A stretch of DNA of 64,000 bases, from the NCBI GenBank assembly GCA_024138025.1, contig JAMXBD010000055.1:1240001-1304000 (forward strand), read 5' to 3'. Shown piece by piece: positions 60,160-64,000 of this stretch. Position numbers and translations under genes: made by a program. This DNA comes from Combretum micranthum. Taxonomy: Eukaryota > Streptophyta > Magnoliopsida > Myrtales > Combretaceae. The notes under the pieces were generated by a model. The model made no database searches and was not told the origin of the DNA. It saw nothing but the letters and a program-made list of their open reading frames with translations. How positions within the stretch are numbered: the first letter of the stretch is position 1; every line of letters starts with the position of its first letter.

Positions 60160-62436
60160 TTATATGAAGTTACCAGTTCTTCATCCAAACAAAGATCTGT
60201 AAAGTTTTTTTTTTTTTTTTTTATATTTAATGTCTATTATGACAATTCCAATACCATATAATAAATACAAATCAATATAAATATTTACTTGATTGGTTTG
60301 TAATTTTAAAGTTTTATTTTTTTACAATTGGATATTTTTATTCTAAGGTAAAAATTCTAGATTATTGTAAAAAAAAAAAATGAAACTTTAATACTGATAT
60401 GATAGTATTCAATTCGTATTATTAATGAAAAATGCATAAATAAAGACTTGTTAATTTAATTAGCATAAATACTGCTCTTACATAAAGATGAAATATGTTC
60501 AAATTGATTATTTGTCCTGTCTTTCTAAAATGAGTAGTTGGCTAAAAGAAAAAGGAAAAAACTACAAAAACTAAACAATATAACAGGAATAATAAATTGA
60601 TCCTATGAATGCATAAAACTAAAAGCAATCCTGTCGCACGAGGAATTGGCAGGACAGCCAAGGCCACCCACGGTCCCAACTCCCAACCCCATCTTCTTCC
60701 TTAAATTATATGCATATGTGTCCTTTCCACGTGCATAGGGTCACAAAAGGGCTTACCAACTCAAGACAATGAATCACCATAGATCTGTCGTCAAGTGTGT
60801 GTAAGAGCTGAAAGCGAGATGGAGGTGGAATATAACATCACATAATTAGGTCATCTCGTGTCCATTCCCTATTCGCTTTTATATGGTATTTCCCATCTCG
60901 TCCTAACCACTATGCCGAAAGATTGGTTGTTCGAGTGGTGATGCATGGGTGGTCCACACCAGTGGGTCCCGAAATGGACCCGCTGCAACAGGACCTATTT
61001 TTAAGGTTCGGTTTTACTTCGCTATAGACTAGTTTTGAACATGTCTAGTTGGATTTACGATTTTACCTTTTAACTTTTTCTCCCTAATTCTAGGAGTATA
61101 AAGTCTTGAAACTTGGTGTAAACAAACCAACCTAGTTTACAAACTACTTGAGTCTTACTCAATTTTTACTCAAATTCAATTCAAGAATATTTGAGTTGAA
61201 ACAAGCTCAAATTTAATTGACTTGGATAATTTATCAAGTTAGACTTGAATTTTATAATGATTAAATTAATTAGCTTATGAGCCTAATCAAGCTTGAGTTT
61301 AGTATAAATATCAATCAAGTTTGAGCAAGTTTGGATATTAATATTATTTTAATTAAAATAAAAGTATTTTTTAATAGATCGAAACTAAACAAGCTTAATT
61401 GAGTTCAGTCTAAATTTGTTCACTTTCAGTCGAGATTAAATTTAAAAATGAGTTTGAAGTCAATATTGTATAGTATTATTGATAGATAATATTGGCCATA
61501 GGTTGTCTATTCTCTATCCAACCTTCTTAGTTCATGGGTTGATTCGTTCGGACCATGCGCCAACTTATTTGAAGCCCATAATGACTCAAGGATGACCTTA
61601 CTTGAGGATCGCAAGGCCATAAGATTTCTTAATCTATGAAGATGCACTTGTTAATCCTCTTAGATGCGTTTTGCTAAATAATCATAAGACAATTTCTTCA
61701 TTTGAGTTTATTTGCTTTCCTAATCATATATGAAACTACTACATAAGATTGTGAAACTTGCGATTCTATGTAGAATTGTCAGAGTATTTATAGAATCAAA
61801 ACGTAAAAACGTAAGTTTCTACAACCTATGAAAAATTACTTTAAAAAACTATAAATATGTTTAAAGAAGTCGTAAAAAACTTCAAATATATAATAGATGT
61901 AAAAAAAAAAATTAAAGAAAACTAAGTTCTATCTTTTCATAATAAATCTTATACATAATATAGTATACAAAAAAAAAAAAGAGAAAGTGGAGTTAAAATT
62001 AAATTCTTTTCTATTATTTTATTTGAAAGAAGATATGAATTGAAGAAGAATTAAATTTTTAATCTATCTTAAATTCTTAATTATATAAATGAAATAAATA
62101 AGTTTTCTTATAAGTGTTACAGCCATAACTCATGATGATATGAATTCCAAATGTAGAAGAGGGAGTTGAGGAGGGATGGAAGGAGATAAAGAGAGTGTGA
62201 AAAACATAATTGAAATGCGATAGGAAAAATGTACCATTCCAATAGTTGATAAGCTTATAATAATACGGTTGTATTTTTCATATTTTATCTTATTTGATTC
62301 AAATAGGTAAAATAAGTAAACTCAGTTAAAAACGTAAGATTCTATTGAGTTTATATAGAGATTTGGTTAAAACATAAGATTTTATAGAAAAACAATTTTA
62401 CCGATGAGTTAACTTGGAAGGACCTCATAAAATCAT
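60160..62436. other. Intergenic DNA
   Basis: A GC-richer part (60630-61010) without an ORF contains CCACGTGCA and GGTCCCAACTCCCAACCCC; it could be promoter-like, but no gene follows. 61190-61440 is made of recurring AAGCTTGA and CTCAAA words of a decayed repeat also seen near 34.1 and 49.0 kb. The rest is AT-rich. Confidence 0.35.
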
Positions 62437-62503
62437 ATGGGTAAAATCACAATTTTGAGAACAGGCCTACCTAATCTAAGTAAGAGAGAATTTCTCTCTT
62501 CTC

Positions 62504-62711
62504 TCAACTTTTTGGATATTTTGCCATCAATTCATACTCATACACTTATTGATTTAAGTATTGAAGTGGATGTGTTAAACAAATCCCTAGCACCTACTAT
62601 CGTGTTCTTGACTTTTTGGCTATTTTGCCATCAATTCACTCATACACTTACTGATTTAAGTATTGGAGTGGATGTGCTGAACAAATCCCTAGCACCCACT
62701 AATCGTGTTCT
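62504..62711. repeat. Tandem duplication of a 104-bp unit
   Basis: Two units (62504-62607, 62608-62711) each read ACTTTTTGG.TATTTTGCCA, then TCAATTCA, CTCATACACTTA, GATTTAAGTATTG, GTGGATGTG, and AAATCCCTAGCACC. They differ at few positions. A 126-codon plus ORF (62437-62817) runs through both because the unit lacks stops in that frame; it has no known domain. Similar phrases are known from plant LTR elements. Confidence 0.85.
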
Positions 62712-63700
62712 ATCTTGCATGCCTGAATTAATGAAACAAAGGATTTACATACAAGTGAATCATCACTCTAATGTATTAAATCCTTTATCAACGAAATATG
62801 TTCGGAACAAGTCTTAGCTCAATTTGTTTGCAGCCTTATATGAAACCTAATGGGGATGGTGCATAGGGTCCAAAAAAAGACATGAATCAAGTTTGACATG
62901 TACCCCATGCCAGGCTTGATGGATTTCTCACATGATGATGGTGATCTAAGATGTAGTCATTATATGTTTTATTGCGCATGAATGCTCCTTGAATAGGTTT
63001 TCCTTTTCCATTTTTCTTAACATTTACTTAGAAATTGTATATCATATTTTATATATATATCAAATATGTTGGTTTTTTTTTTTTTACATAAATTTGTTGG
63101 TTGACTTCAATGGTATAATAAAATATTTAGTACAATCAATTCATAGTATTGAAACCAACAAATAAGATGTGTGACAAATAAATATCACATTTTTCTTCAT
63201 AGGAATGTCTAGGATACCTTTTGATAACTTAAAATTCTTCATTGAGTTAGTAGAAATTATTCAACAATAAAGATAATCGAATGAAAGTTTGCTATCCCTA
63301 AATCGCTATCTCATTTCTATATTTACCAATCAACATTTATCGTATTATAAAGTAATAAAATCTGTAAAATAAAGAAAGTAATAATTATAATATGTGGCAA
63401 ATATTGATTGGTGAGAAATGACATGGCAATTTAGTGTTGGTGATGGACTCCTAGAAATTAGGAGTTTATGGCTGGTCAATGAATATCATTAATTAGGAGT
63501 TTATGGCTGTATTATAGGGTCAATGAATATTATTGAAAACAAAACCAATCGTCATTATAGCAAATTTGTATACCAAAAATAGGAGAGCTTGATTTGTATA
63601 AATACCCATGTATGTAGAAAAGAAAAGAAATATAAAAAAACCTAGAATATTTCTTTCTAATTGAAAACATTTAGGAATATTAAATTTATTGGATGTATAG
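62712..63700. other. AT-rich intergenic DNA with a small direct repeat
   Basis: AATTAGGAGTTTATGGCTG followed by GTCAATGAATATCATT occurs at 63456-63495 and again at 63491-63535 with a short insertion. No gene. Confidence 0.5.
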
Positions 63701-63974
63701 TGTTAGCATTCTGTTATTTCTCTGTTAGGCTTAGCTGTTTTTGTTAGTCTTATTTATTAATCTCCGTTTGTTCCCTTTAACGTTTTTAGTTTCTTTTGTT
63801 TCTTGACAACTGGCTTTTAGCTTGTACTAGTTATAAATAGTTGGATCTATATGTACTGTAAATAATATAGAAATACAGAACTTTCTTGATCCTTTCTTTC
63901 TCTGTTCTCTCAATGCACGTTTTCTTCTTTGTCAAATTCTTAGATCAAATGGATGAAAACACTCGTAATCTTCA
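63701..63974 (+). mobile_element. 5' LTR of a second Ty1/copia-type element (274 bp)
   Basis: Begins TGTTAGCATTCTG and ends TCTTCA, directly followed by a tRNA-Met primer-binding site. A TATA box GTTATAAATAG lies near 63829, with a C/T-rich leader (TTTCTTTCTCTGTTCTCTCA) after it. The body of the element lies beyond the window. It is different in sequence from the LTR at 41397. Confidence 0.8.
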
Positions 63975-63989
63975 TGGTATCAGAGCAGG
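63975..63989 (+). other. Copia primer-binding site (TGGTATCAGAGCAGG)
   Basis: A perfect match to the usual complement of the initiator tRNA-Met 3' end, starting at the first base after the LTR. Confidence 0.85.
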
Positions 63990-64000
63990 TTTATGAACTG

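Overview
The window looks like nuclear DNA of a flowering plant, probably a eudicot. It is very AT-rich, has GT-AG introns, plant TATA boxes and a telo-box promoter, and carries Ty1/copia and other LTR remnants, hAT-type and palindromic MITEs and a tRNA-derived SINE. I cannot name the species. Gene density is low: two intact protein genes, one fragment at the left edge, and one non-coding snoRNA locus.

Layout. 1-228 (-): fragment matching the Toc159-type chloroplast import receptor, running off the left edge. 2587-6105: probable long minus-strand LTR, followed by more repeat-like DNA to about 7.75 kb and a palindromic MITE. 8.2-14.2 kb: AT-rich DNA without a recognisable gene, ending in a strong plus-strand TATA box at 14000. 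14252-17611 (-): complete eight-exon gene for a plastid-targeted TPR protein (262 aa; every splice site and phase checks). 19.4-23.2 kb: two hAT-type non-autonomous elements (one with a perfect 8-bp target duplication) and an AT-rich minisatellite. 23.5-28.6 kb: a housekeeping-style promoter (GGCCCA, telo-box, TATA) with no protein gene behind it, a convincing C/D-box snoRNA (24117-24203, snR53/snoR53Y-like), then an array of five long fold-back hairpins of two types and a triplicated repeat of about 96 bp. 28.7-34.4 kb: diverged duplicated segments and a possible organelle-derived ORF. 34380-41819: a decayed Ty1/copia element with a 1.27-kb internal tandem duplication, an approximately 300-bp-arm palindrome and one LTR. 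42-52 kb: duplicated segments, a MITE and two more minus-strand LTR-like tracts. 52747-52791: a run of 45 G. 53972-56031 (+): complete three-exon F-box/PP2 (phloem lectin-like) gene. 58-64 kb: MITE, SINE dimer, an unrecognised ORF, short tandem duplications, and at the right edge the 5' LTR and primer-binding site of another copia element.

The genes do not form an operon or pathway. The TPR protein is a predicted plastid protein; the F-box protein is a predicted SCF ubiquitin-ligase adaptor; the snoRNA is predicted to guide 18S rRNA 2'-O-methylation. The most unusual part is 23.5-27.2 kb, where a snoRNA-type promoter leads into a duplicated hairpin array that known features do not explain.
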